Below, in pieces: positions 36,322 to 44,489 of a stretch of 64,000 nucleotides of DNA. Every line of letters starts with the position of its first letter. Position 1 is the stretch's first letter. Location of the stretch: the NCBI GenBank assembly GCA_021568835.1, contig JAKGSH010000007.1:1-64000 (forward strand), given 5' to 3'. Below the pieces are notes generated by a model. The model saw only the letters and a program-made list of their open reading frames with translations. It ran no database searches and was not told the DNA's origin. The DNA comes from Streptomyces sp. Tue 6430. Lineage in GTDB: Bacteria; Actinomycetota; Actinomycetes; Streptomycetales; Streptomycetaceae. Position numbers and translations under genes: made by a program.

Positions 36322-37543
36322 TCACAGCACGGGTGAACGGCTCGGGGACCGGTCGGCCGAGGGGGGCTCGGAGCGGGACGTGGTGTCGGCCGCCCCGGAG
36401 GACGGGGAGCCGTCGGTCCGCGGTTCGCCCGACGGCCCCGACGGGCCCGAGTCCTGCGGGGGTTGCGGGGGTTCCGAGGGCCCCGGCGAGGAGGGCGGCT
36501 CCTCGGAGCCGGGCGGCGGGGGCTGGTCGACTCCGGCGGTCCGGGGCTGCGGGAGGTGGACGGCGAGGTGGGCGACGTGGGCGTGGTGACGCTCGCGGAC
36601 GGTTCGGGCAGGGTCGCCGGGGGCTTGGCGGGCCGGTCCTTGCCGCCGGTGTCGCCCCGCTGCCGGGCGAACCAGCGGTCGGCGCCGGGGTCGTACAGGA
36701 CGAAGACGTCCACGACGGTCGTCGACGGGGCGACCACGACGACGTTCGCGGGGTGGTACGACGGCCAGGAGTCGCCGGTGCGCTTCGGGGTGGTCTGCTG
36801 CGCGACGGGCGGGGTCAGCGGGTTGCCGCAGGCGCAGCGCACGCGGGGCACGCCGTGGCCGTCGACGAGGACGGCGGTGCCGGACTGCAGGACGGCCTGG
36901 TAGGAGGTGGCGGCGCCGTCGCGGTAGCCGTGGTTGGTGACGCGGGTGTCCATGCGCAGCTGGACGGGGGTGAGGGCCCGCAGGTAGGCGGGGACCTCGG
37001 CCGGGTCGATGCCGGGGACGGACGCGAACGCCCGGTTCTTGTCGGGGTCGGCCCGCAGTGCCGTGACCTGCTTCTCCACGTCGCAGGCGGCCACGTCCCG
37101 GGTGCCGCCGTACAGGCCGGGGGCGCCGCCGTCGACGCCCCGTACGGCGTTGGCGGGCGCGGAGGTGGTCGCCGGGGCCGTGGTGGTGGGCGGGGGTGAG
37201 CTGCCGGTGGCGGTGGACTCGGTGAAGGGGTCCGGGCCCGTCTTGCCCGCGGCCTGGAGGAAGACCTCGCTCTCGCCGCCGGATCCGCCGCCACCGCCGG
37301 AGCGGGTCGTCAGGACGATCGCGACGGCCGCCGCGACGACGAGGGCGGTGGTGAGCAGCGCGATACGGGACGCGGACCTCCACCACGGCCGGTTCGGTCC
37401 GGGGCCGCCGCCGGGCGAGGTCGAGCCGCCCGGGGTTCCGCCGGGCGGCGGGGCGGGCGGGCCGGAGGGCGGCTGCGAGGGCCGGACAGCGGGCCTGAGG
37501 GCGGGCCTGAGGGGCGGCCGGAGGAGGGCGGTTCGACACTCAC
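36322..37543 (-). CDS. DUF6777 membrane-anchored protein (two frameshifts)
   Basis: About 407 residues from GTG 37543 (GGGAG upstream). Residues 1-55 are Pro/Gly/Ser-rich and cytoplasmic. One membrane helix follows (RIALLTTALVVAAAVAIVLT). The extracellular domain has SEVFLQAAGKTGPDPFTEST, GAPGLYGGTRDVAACDVEKQ, PAEVPAYLRALTPVQLRMDT, RVRCACGNPLTPPVAQQTTP and VVVVAPSTTVVDVFVLYDPG, which I recognise as DUF6777. Four cysteines (two in RCACG) suggest disulfides. The C-terminal 90 residues are a Pro/Ser-rich tail reached through a shift near 36545. Another shift lies near 37480. Divergent from the streptophobe gene. Function unknown. Confidence 0.75.
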
Positions 37544-37706
37544 GAGCACTCCCGACGGGATCTCCCGCGACGCCGCTTGCGCAACACCGCACGCCGCTTG
37601 GTCCACTGCCTCTTCATTGTGTGCTCTCGTCCTCCTTCCTCCGCAAGTGGACGCGGACGGCCCTCCCGGCAGGCGTGCGGGCCGGGCCCTGCTTAGCGTG
37701 GCGAGG

Positions 37707-38977
37707 GTGAGCCCGAACCTCCCCCCCGGCCAGGCGCCGTCCCGTCAGGGCTGGGTGCCGGCGGTCGCCGTGGCACTGGCCGCGCTGATCACCATGGGGG
37801 TCACGGCCGCGCTGGGACTGTGGGCGGCCGGCGCCACCGACCTGCCCGGTGGGGCCTACCCGAGGGTGGTCGCGGCGACCGTCGTCACCGCGGTCGGGGG
37901 CGTGGTCGAACTCTCCGGCGATGCCGGGGGATCGCCGGCACGCGGGCGGACCTCACGGTGATCCCGCTGTCCGTGACGCTCGTCGGCGTCCTGGTGACCG
38001 CCGCCGGGTTCCTGCGGCCGCTGCGGCACCGGGCGGTCGCCTCGGCCGCCGAACTCGCCGGCTGGGCGGCCCGGATCGCCGTGGTGTGGCTCCTCGGCCT
38101 GTCGGCGGTGGCCCTGGCCGCCCGCCGGACGTTCGCGGTGTCGCTGGGCGACGACACGCTGAACGACCTCGGTGAGGTGTTCGGCGTGACCCCGAAGGCC
38201 GGTTTCACCACCGATGTGCCGCTCACCCTGCTGTCCGGGCTGCTGTGGCTGGCCGGCGTGCTGGTGCTGGCGCTGCTGGTCTCCCGCGGGGCTCCGCTGC
38301 CGCCTCGGCTGCTGCGCTTCCAGGAGTCGGTGCGCCCGGCGGCGTACGCGATGGTCGTGCTGCTGCTCGCGTGCGTCGCGCTGGGGGTGGTCGTCGCGCT
38401 CGTGACCGCGGCGGTGCGCGGCCGTGCCGCGCAGACCCTCGCCGTGGTGCTGCTGGGCCTGCCCAACCTGGTGTGGCTCGCGTTCACCGTCGGGCTGGGC
38501 GCCACCTGGGAGGGCCGGGTGCAGGGGCCGTTCGGGCTGCCGATGCCGCACGTGCTGGACGAGGTGCTGCGCGGCTCGGACACCGCCACGCTGAACCTGC
38601 GCACGCTCGGGGAGCAGGACGGCCGGGTGTGGTGGCTGGTCGCCGTGGACGCGGTGCTGCTGCTGGCGGCGGCGTTCGTGACGGCGGCCCGCTCCCCGGC
38701 CCGGACGCCGGCCTGGCGGCACGCGGTGCACATGGCGGTGGCCCTGGTGCTGACGGTGCTGACGATCTGCCTCGTCGGCCGGATCTCCGCGCACTACGGC
38801 CTGACGCTGTTCGGCATCAGCGACCTGGGCGGCACGGGCCTGACCGGTGACCTGTTCCTGCGCCCCGAGGTGTGGTCGGCACTGGGCCTCGCCGCGCTGT
38901 GGGGGCTGGTCGCCGGCTTCCTGGGCGGACTGTGGGCCCGCGGGAGAGCCGGCCGGGGACGAGTGGACCTTCGTTAG
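37707..38977 (+). CDS. Streptophobe-family polytopic membrane protein (one frameshift)
   Basis: About 423 residues from GTG 37707. Roughly ten hydrophobic helices (VAVALAALITMGVTAALGLW; TVIPLSVTLVGVLVTAAGFL; VPLTLLSGLLWLAGVLVLAL; AYAMVVLLLACVALGVVVAL; and others) alternate with short loops. The FAVSLGDDTLNDLGEVFGVT loop and GLPMPHVLDEVL segment match the streptophobe family as I know it. A one-base loss lies at about 37928. Its stop is only 6 bases from the convergent kinase stop with no terminator between. Function unknown. Repeated association with kinase/FHA genes in this locus suggests a cell-envelope signalling role. Confidence 0.8.
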
Positions 38978-38983
38978 GGCACG

Positions 38984-39988
38984 TCAGGCACGGTCGTCCC
39001 GTGGGGCGAAGACCGGGGCCGCCCACCGGGGCGGGGGCTCGGGGCGGTCCGGCTCCGCCGCCGCGGGCCCGCGGGCCGCCTCCGTCGGCGGGTGCCGGCG
39101 GGGTGAGCCGGACAGCAGTGCCGTCCTCAGGGCGGCGACGAACGCGAGGCAGGTGGGGTGGCGGGCGTCGGGGGACTTGGCGAGGGCCCGCGCGAAGACC
39201 TCGTCGACGGCGGGCGGCAGGTCGGGGCGGGCGGTGGTGAGCGGGGGCGGCTCGTCGTACTGGTGGGCCCACAGCAGGGCCATGTCGTCGTCGCGGCGGA
39301 ACGGCGGGTGGCCCGTGAGGGTCTCGTGGACGACGCAGGCCAGGCCGTACACGTCGCAGCGGCCGTCGACGGGGCGGCCGGAGATCTGCTCGGGGGCCAC
39401 GTAGTCGAGGGTGCCGACGAACTGGCCGACGGTGGTGAAGCCGGTCAGGGACAGCGACTTCTTCGTCAGGCCGAAGTCGGTGAGGTAGACGTGTTCGGGG
39501 TGGTCGCTGTCGGTGCCGCGGTCCACGAGGATGTTGCCGGGTTTGACGTCGCGGTGGACGAGGCCGTGCTCGTGGGCGGCGTCGAGGGCGGAGGCGACCT
39601 GGGCGGCGATCCGGGTGGCGGTGGCCGGCTGCAGGGGTCCGTGGTCGTCGAGGAGGTGGCGCAGGTCGCCGCCGGGGACGTAGCGCATGGCGATGTAGAG
39701 GAGTCCGTCGGTCTCGTCGGCCTCGAAGACCGGCACGATGTGCGGGTGGTCGATCGCGGCGGCGACCCGGGACTCGTGGGTGAAACGCTTGCGGAAGGTG
39801 TCGTTGCGGGCCAGTTCGGGGGCGAGCAGTTTGAGCGCGACGGTCCGTTCCAGGCGCAGGTCGCGGGCGCGGTACACGACGGCCATGCCGCCGCGTCCGA
39901 TCTCCTGCTCGATGCGGTAGCCCGCCACCTGGCGGCCGATCAGCTCGGAGGGCCGGCCGGAGAAGAGGCTCGTCGTCTCGCGGGTCAT
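38984..39988 (-). CDS. Cytosolic Ser/Thr protein kinase (PknB type)
   Basis: 334 residues. Gly-rich loop EIGRGGMAVVYRARD (residues 29-43), Lys53 in ALKLL, catalytic HRDVKPGN (145-152), DFG (171-173) and APE (198-200). All catalytic residues are present. No membrane helix follows the kinase domain, and the last 60 residues are Pro/Ala-rich. ATG 39988 overlaps the stop of the upstream gene by four bases. Upstream in the same operon is an exporter with two FHA domains, which bind phosphothreonine. The kinase is therefore expected to phosphorylate that exporter, as PknF does with Rv1747 in mycobacteria. Confidence 0.95.
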   Translation of the reverse strand: MTRETTSLFSGRPSELIGRQVAGYRIEQEIGRGGMAVVYRARDLRLERTVALKLLAPELARNDTFRKRFTHESRVAAAIDHPHIVPVFEADETDGLLYIAMRYVPGGDLRHLLDDHGPLQPATATRIAAQVASALDAAHEHGLVHRDVKPGNILVDRGTDSDHPEHVYLTDFGLTKKSLSLTGFTTVGQFVGTLDYVAPEQISGRPVDGRCDVYGLACVVHETLTGHPPFRRDDDMALLWAHQYDEPPPLTTARPDLPPAVDEVFARALAKSPDARHPTCLAFVAALRTALLSGSPRRHPPTEAARGPAAAEPDRPEPPPRWAAPVFAPRDDRA

Positions 39989-40653
39989 CGGCGTTCACCG
40001 TCGGGCGTCACGACCCGGGTCGGGGCGTGACCGATGTCGGGGCCGCTGTCCGGGCCGACGTCGGGGGCGCTGTCGGGGCCGGCATCGGGGCCGCCGTGCG
40101 GACCGGCGCCGGGGCCATCGTGCGGACCGGCATGCGGACCGGCGTCCTGGCCGCCGTCCTGGACCGCGGCGGGCGGGTCGTCGGCCGCGTAGGTGCTCAG
40201 CCGGCTGCCGTCGCCGTACACCCAGCGGTGCTGGGCGGGGTCGTAGAGCCAGACGGACTCGCCGTCGACGACCGCGCCGATCCGCAGGCCCCGGGTGCGG
40301 CGCTGGAAGGTCTCGCCGTCGAGGCCGCCCGTGGCGAGTTCCTCGACCGCGGCCCGGTAGCGGGTGAGGGCCTGTTCGGTGCGGCCGAGCAGGGGGCGCG
40401 GGTCGGCGGCGGTGGTGAGGGGGTCGTCGGGGAGGGGCGGGTCCTGGGGCACGGCGACGAGGTAGCGGCCGTCCACCCAGGCCGACCAGCCGTTGGAGCA
40501 CAGCACGTGTCCCCAGTCGCCGCGCCGTTCGACGAGCCGGACGGGCAGCAACGGGTCGAGGGGGACGGTGGGCCGGTCCGGGTCGGGGGTCTCCCAGGCG
40601 GGCATGCCCTGCTGGGGGACGACGTGCGTGGGCCGGAAGCCGGGGTGCGTCAT
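39985..40653 (-). CDS. Hypothetical protein of the kinase-ABC operon with Gly-Pro repeat tail
   Basis: 222 residues from ATG 40653. Residues 35-75 (LPVRLVERRGDWGHVLCSNG, WSAWVDGRYLVAVP) look like an SH3-type barrel. Residues 85-125 are helical. Another small domain contains VVDGESVWLYDPAQHRWVYG. The C-terminal 60 residues repeat GPxAGP/GPD triplets. It starts 7 bases after the exporter stop and overlaps the kinase start, so all three are coupled. I do not recognise a family. The binding-type domains suggest an adaptor between kinase and transporter. Confidence 0.75.
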   Translation of the reverse strand: MTHPGFRPTHVVPQQGMPAWETPDPDRPTVPLDPLLPVRLVERRGDWGHVLCSNGWSAWVDGRYLVAVPQDPPLPDDPLTTAADPRPLLGRTEQALTRYRAAVEELATGGLDGETFQRRTRGLRIGAVVDGESVWLYDPAQHRWVYGDGSRLSTYAADDPPAAVQDGGQDAGPHAGPHDGPGAGPHGGPDAGPDSAPDVGPDSGPDIGHAPTRVVTPDGERR

Positions 40654-40660
40654 CGCGGTC

Positions 40661-43000
40661 CTACTTCCGCATCACGGCGGGTTCGTGCCGGCGCAGCAGC
40701 CGGGAGACCACGAATCCGAAGACGGCCGAGAGCACGACGAGCATGCCCACGTCGAGCAGCCACACCCCCGCCGAGTGGGCGAACAGCGGGTCGCCGGTGA
40801 GGCCGCCGGGCACGATCCGGGCGAGGTCGAGGGTGCCGGCCATGGCGGCGAACGCCCAGCGGGAGGGGATGAGCCAGGCGAGCTGTTCGAGGCCCGGCAC
40901 TCCGTCCAGCGACAGCAGGGCGCCGCAGAAGACGACCTGGACGATGGCGAGGAGCACCAGCAGCGGCATGGTGACCTCCTCCTTGCGCACCAGGGCGGAG
41001 ACCACCAGGCCGAGCATCATCGCGGTGAAGGAGAGCAGGGCGACCGCGACGGTGATCTCGACCAGCGGAGGCATCAGCACGCCCTGCCCGCCGGGGGCGT
41101 CGAGGTCGACGCCGAGCAGGGCGACGAGCGTGAGCACGACCGCCTGCACGACGGTGACCGCGCCCAGCACGACCACCTTCGACATCAGGTACGCCGATCT
41201 GGACAGGCCGACGGCGCGTTCGCGCTGGTAGATCACGCGTTCCTTGACGAGTTCGCGCACGGCGTTGGCGGCGCCGGTGAGGACGCCGCCGACGCACAGG
41301 ATCAGCAGCGCGTTCATCGCGGTGTCCCGGGTGAGCCGGTCGCCGGCGAGGGCGCGGGCCATGGCCCCCATCACGAACGGCAGGGCGATCATGATGACGA
41401 GGAAGGTGCGGTCGGCGCTCAGCGCCGTCGTGTAGCGGCGCACGAGGGTCCCGAGCTGGGCGCCGCGGCTGCGCGGGCGGGGCGGCGCCGGTACGGCGAT
41501 CGCGTCGGAGTGGGGCAGCAGCGGCTGGGCGCTGGAGTCGACGACGTAACGGCGGTGGAGGGGGGAGGCGGCGTACTCCCCGGCCCAGTCGCGGTCCCGG
41601 TCCCGTTCGAAGGCCTCGAAGGCCTCGGGCCAGTCCGCGAACCCGAAGAAGGCGAGGGCGTCGTCGGGCGGACCGTAGTAGGCGATCCGGCCGCCGGGCG
41701 CGAGGACGAGGAGACGGTCGCAGACGTCGAGGCTGAGGACGCTGTGGGTGACGACGACGACCGTGCGGCCGTCGTCGGCGAGGCCGCGCAGCATGTGCAT
41801 CACCGAGCGGTCCATGCCGGGGTCGAGTCCGGAGGTCGGCTCGTCGAGGAAGAGCAGGGACGGCTTGGTCAGCAGTTCCAGGGCGACGCTGACGCGTTTG
41901 CGCTGGCCGCCGGAGAGGCTGTGCACGGGCTGGTCGGCGCGCTGTTCGAGACCCAGTTCGCGGATGACCTCCTCGACGCGCGCCCGTCGTTCGGCCTTGG
42001 CGGTGTCCTGGGGGAAGCGCAGTTCGGCGGCATAGGTCAGCGCGGCGCGGACGGTGAGCTGGGCGTGCAGGATGTCGTCCTGCGGGACCAGGCCGACGCG
42101 CTGGCGCAGTTCGGCGTAGTCGTGGTAGAGGTCGCGGCCGTCGTAGACGACGGTGCCGTGGTCGGCGGGACGCTGTCCGGTGAGGGCGCCGAGCAGGGTG
42201 GACTTGCCGGCGCCGCTGGGTCCGACGACCGCGAGCAGGCACTTCTCCCCCACCGGGAAGGACACGTGGTCGAGGAGGACCTTGCGGCCGCGGTCGACGG
42301 CGACGGTGAGGTCCTGCACGTCCAGGGAGACCTCGCCGGTGTCGACGTACTCCTGGAGTTCGTCGCCGATCAGGCAGAACGCCGAGTGGCCGATGCCGAC
42401 GATGTCCCCGGCCCCGAGGGGGGCGGCGGTGACGGGCAGGCCGTTGAGGTAGGTGCCGTTGTGGCTGCCGAGGTCGGCGATCTCGTAGGTGCCGTCGGGC
42501 AGGGCGCGCAGCTCGGCGTGATGGCGGGAGACGACGAGGTCGTCGAGGACCAGGTCGTTGTCGGGGGCGCGGCCGACGCGGACGGTGCGGGTGGGCAGCG
42601 GGCGGACGGTGGTGGGCCGGCGGAACGTCCCGGTCACGGCGGGGTTGGCCACCGCGGAGGGGCGTGGCGGTACGGGCGGCGGGCGGCCGGTCAGGACGGC
42701 GCACGGGCCGTCGTCCGGGCTGCCGAAGCGGATGACGCTGCCGGGGCCGATGCTCCGCTCCCGGACCCGGCGGCCGTCGGCGTAGGTGCCGTTGGTGCTG
42801 TGCTCGTCCGCGAGGGTCCAGTGGTCGCCGTCCGGCCGCAGGACCGCGTGGTGCCAGGAGACGCGGGCGTCGTCGAGGACGATGTCGCTGAGCGGGTCGC
42901 GGCCGACGTGGTAGTCGTGGCTCGGGATCATCACCGTGGTGCCCGTCTCGGTCTCCAGCACGAGTTCGGGCGCGGTGGACGTGATCGGCGACTCCGCCAT
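40661..43000 (-). CDS. ABC exporter with two FHA domains (Rv1747-like)
   Basis: 779 residues. FHA1 (about 30-95: GRDPLSDI, RVSWHHAVL, STNGTYADG) and FHA2 (about 140-200: GRAPDNDL, VSRHHAEL, SHNGTYLNG) precede an ABC domain with Walker A GPSGAGKST (260-268), signature LSGGQRKR and Walker B LLFLDEPTSGLDPG. Six membrane helices follow as in ABCG half-transporters. The linker between the FHA domains (residues 122-139) is Thr-rich (VTGTFRRPTTVRPLPTRTV), where Rv1747 carries its PknF phosphosites. Phosphothreonine bound by FHA domains would cluster or activate the exporter. Substrate unknown; cell-wall glycolipids are exported by the mycobacterial relative. Confidence 0.93.
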   Translation of the reverse strand: MAESPITSTAPELVLETETGTTVMIPSHDYHVGRDPLSDIVLDDARVSWHHAVLRPDGDHWTLADEHSTNGTYADGRRVRERSIGPGSVIRFGSPDDGPCAVLTGRPPPVPPRPSAVANPAVTGTFRRPTTVRPLPTRTVRVGRAPDNDLVLDDLVVSRHHAELRALPDGTYEIADLGSHNGTYLNGLPVTAAPLGAGDIVGIGHSAFCLIGDELQEYVDTGEVSLDVQDLTVAVDRGRKVLLDHVSFPVGEKCLLAVVGPSGAGKSTLLGALTGQRPADHGTVVYDGRDLYHDYAELRQRVGLVPQDDILHAQLTVRAALTYAAELRFPQDTAKAERRARVEEVIRELGLEQRADQPVHSLSGGQRKRVSVALELLTKPSLLFLDEPTSGLDPGMDRSVMHMLRGLADDGRTVVVVTHSVLSLDVCDRLLVLAPGGRIAYYGPPDDALAFFGFADWPEAFEAFERDRDRDWAGEYAASPLHRRYVVDSSAQPLLPHSDAIAVPAPPRPRSRGAQLGTLVRRYTTALSADRTFLVIMIALPFVMGAMARALAGDRLTRDTAMNALLILCVGGVLTGAANAVRELVKERVIYQRERAVGLSRSAYLMSKVVVLGAVTVVQAVVLTLVALLGVDLDAPGGQGVLMPPLVEITVAVALLSFTAMMLGLVVSALVRKEEVTMPLLVLLAIVQVVFCGALLSLDGVPGLEQLAWLIPSRWAFAAMAGTLDLARIVPGGLTGDPLFAHSAGVWLLDVGMLVVLSAVFGFVVSRLLRRHEPAVMRK

Positions 43001-43138
43001 GCCGGAATTCTATCGATTCGCACCCTCGTGCGCCGTACGGGAGGTCCGGCGGGAGGTCCCGCGGCGGATCCGGCTGCGGGCCGCGGACCGGCGGCGCGGG
43101 GTCCGGCGTGAGGCCCCGGACCGGCCGGCGGGCACCGG

Positions 43139-43549
43139 TCAGCCGACCGGCATCACCAGCGGCGGGACGGTGCGCTGCATGCGCAGGGCGTCGACCGACT
43201 CGGCGAGCAGTTCGTACTCGGTGGTCTCGTCGCTGGCGGCGACCCGCACCAGCCGACCGGCCCCCAGCTCGTCGGCGATCAGTTCCTGCCGGCCGACGTC
43301 GGCGCACCAGGCCCGCAGCAGGCGGGGGACGTCCGGCGCGGTGTCGGAGACCGGGACGAGGGCGCTGGGCGGGATGCTCGTGCTCTCCGGCTGCGGGTCG
43401 AGCCGCTCGGCGATCCAGGAGGCGCGGTCCCTCAGCCACCACAGGGCGAGCGCCAGCGTCGGGGCCCGGTAGGTGCCGAGCGGGACGCCGATGCGGCGCC
43501 CGTCGCACACCCCGTACGCGGTGACATGGCACAGGAATTCGTCGTGCAC
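43139..43549 (-). CDS. Conserved hypothetical protein
   Basis: 136 residues from GTG 43549 with GGGAGAAGGA 7 bases upstream. Sequence FLCHVTAYGVCDGRRIGVPL, LALALWWLRDRASWIAERLD, PSALVPVSDTAPDVPRLLRA and TTEYELLAESVDALRMQRTV is globular with no signal peptide or membrane helix. Two Cys lie near the N-terminus. Similar proteins of unknown function occur in streptomycetes. It precedes the exporter operon by 139 bp on the same strand and may or may not belong to it. Upstream lies an unusually AT-rich stretch (43620-43680) likely to hold its promoter. Confidence 0.7.
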   Translation of the reverse strand: MHDEFLCHVTAYGVCDGRRIGVPLGTYRAPTLALALWWLRDRASWIAERLDPQPESTSIPPSALVPVSDTAPDVPRLLRAWCADVGRQELIADELGAGRLVRVAASDETTEYELLAESVDALRMQRTVPPLVMPVG

Positions 43550-43736
43550 GTCCTTCTCCCCGTCGCTCGCTGCCGGTGCGGGCCTCGCTTTCCGTGCGGC
43601 TCCTGCGGGGTGAACTGCCCCATACGTTTGAGTATGTTGACTACTGAAACACTGTCACCATGCTTTTTTGGCCAGTCTCCTGGCATATTCCCGGCCGTTC
43701 ATGGCCGAAATGCGGCGGGCCTTGCCCGGCGCTGCC

Positions 43737-43753
43737 ATTACCCGCGGGGTAAT
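43737..43753. promoter_or_regulatory. Palindromic operator candidate
   Basis: ATTACCCGCGGGGTAAT is a perfect 7+7 inverted repeat with a 3-bp centre, about 100 bp upstream of the SnoaL gene and 190 bp from the divergent gene. Size and symmetry fit a TetR/GntR-type operator. No regulator gene is adjacent. Confidence 0.4.
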
Positions 43754-43854
43754 CGACCGGCCGGGCGGGCGCGGGCAAGGTGGTCACACCGGATCGGTGA
43801 AGCCCGAATCCGGGTCCTGACCAGGATCGACGACCCATTGGGGGCTGATTTCCC

Positions 43855-44238
43855 ATGTCCGCGCAGACCGATCGCCACCAGAACGCCGCCGCCCGCTACT
43901 TCGAGGCCTGGAACGCCCGCGAGCCCGGGACCCGGGCCAAGGCGGTGGCCGGCGCCTGGGCCCCGCAGGGCAGCTACACCGACCCTCTCACCGACGTACG
44001 CGGCCACGAGGGGATCACGGCCGTCGTCACGGCGACGCAGGAGCAGTTCCCCGGTTTCGCCTTCCGGCTCACCGGCACGGTCGACGGCCACCACGACACG
44101 GCCCGCTTCTCCTGGGAACTGGTGAGTGAGGCGGACGGGTCGGCGCCGGTGGCCGGCTCCGACGTCATCACGCTGGACGCCGACGACCGCATCGTCGCCG
44201 TCCTCGGTTTTCTCGACCGGGTGCCCGGCGGGGCGTGA
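43855..44238 (+). CDS. SnoaL-like (NTF2-fold) protein
   Basis: 127 residues from ATG 43855. RHQNAAARYFEAWNAREPGT, GAWAPQGSYTDPLTDVRGHE, FPGFAFRLTGTVDGHHDTAR and FSWELVSEADGSAPVAGSDV form the cone-shaped alpha+beta barrel of SnoaL/NTF2 proteins. It ends DDRIVAVLGFLDRVPG. Members include polyketide cyclases, hydrolases and ligand-binding proteins. Nothing nearby points to a pathway. Confidence 0.85.
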   Translation: MSAQTDRHQNAAARYFEAWNAREPGTRAKAVAGAWAPQGSYTDPLTDVRGHEGITAVVTATQEQFPGFAFRLTGTVDGHHDTARFSWELVSEADGSAPVAGSDVITLDADDRIVAVLGFLDRVPGGA

Positions 44239-44339
44239 CCGGCGAATTCCTCCGCTCGCGGCGTTCCACTCGGGGAAAGGCGATGACCGCCCGAAAGGCG
44301 GTGGCCGCCGCGAAATGATCGCCGCGAACGGAGGGCACC

Positions 44340-44387
44340 GTGGATGACGGCGTGCGCGATGCCGTGGACGACGGCGTGCACGATCCC
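44340..44387. repeat. 24-bp tandem duplication
   Basis: Bases 44340-44363 and 44364-44387 are near-identical copies (unit starts GTGGATGACGGCGTGC; 3 differences). They follow a GGAGG and open a frame, but that frame has no stop before running antisense through the aldo/keto reductase gene. Confidence 0.75.
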
Positions 44388-44407
44388 GTGCGCCAAGCCG
44401 GAAAAGC

Positions 44408-44470
44408 GGCGGCGGAATTCACCGCCGTCCCGTGCGGGAGATCCGGAAAGGGGCGGGTGAATCCGCCGCC
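44408..44470 (-). terminator. Bulged hairpin, likely terminator of the aldo/keto reductase gene
   Basis: GGCGGCGGAATTCACC (44408-44423) pairs with GGTGAATCCGCCGCC (44456-44470) with one bulged A. The loop contains a smaller hairpin. It lies 20 bases beyond the stop. Confidence 0.5.
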
Positions 44471-44489
44471 GTCCGGCCGGTGGAGCGGC

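Noticed and set aside
40493-43532. Open frames of 872 and 960 codons overlapping the FHA-ABC exporter
   Set aside because: Compositionally biased (Asp/Gly/Val or Arg/Pro) shadows of a gene whose domains are unambiguous in its own frame.
43432-43686. 84-residue frame starting MPGDWPKKHGDSV
   Set aside because: It overlaps the conserved hypothetical gene in another frame, ends in shadow composition and lacks a ribosome site.
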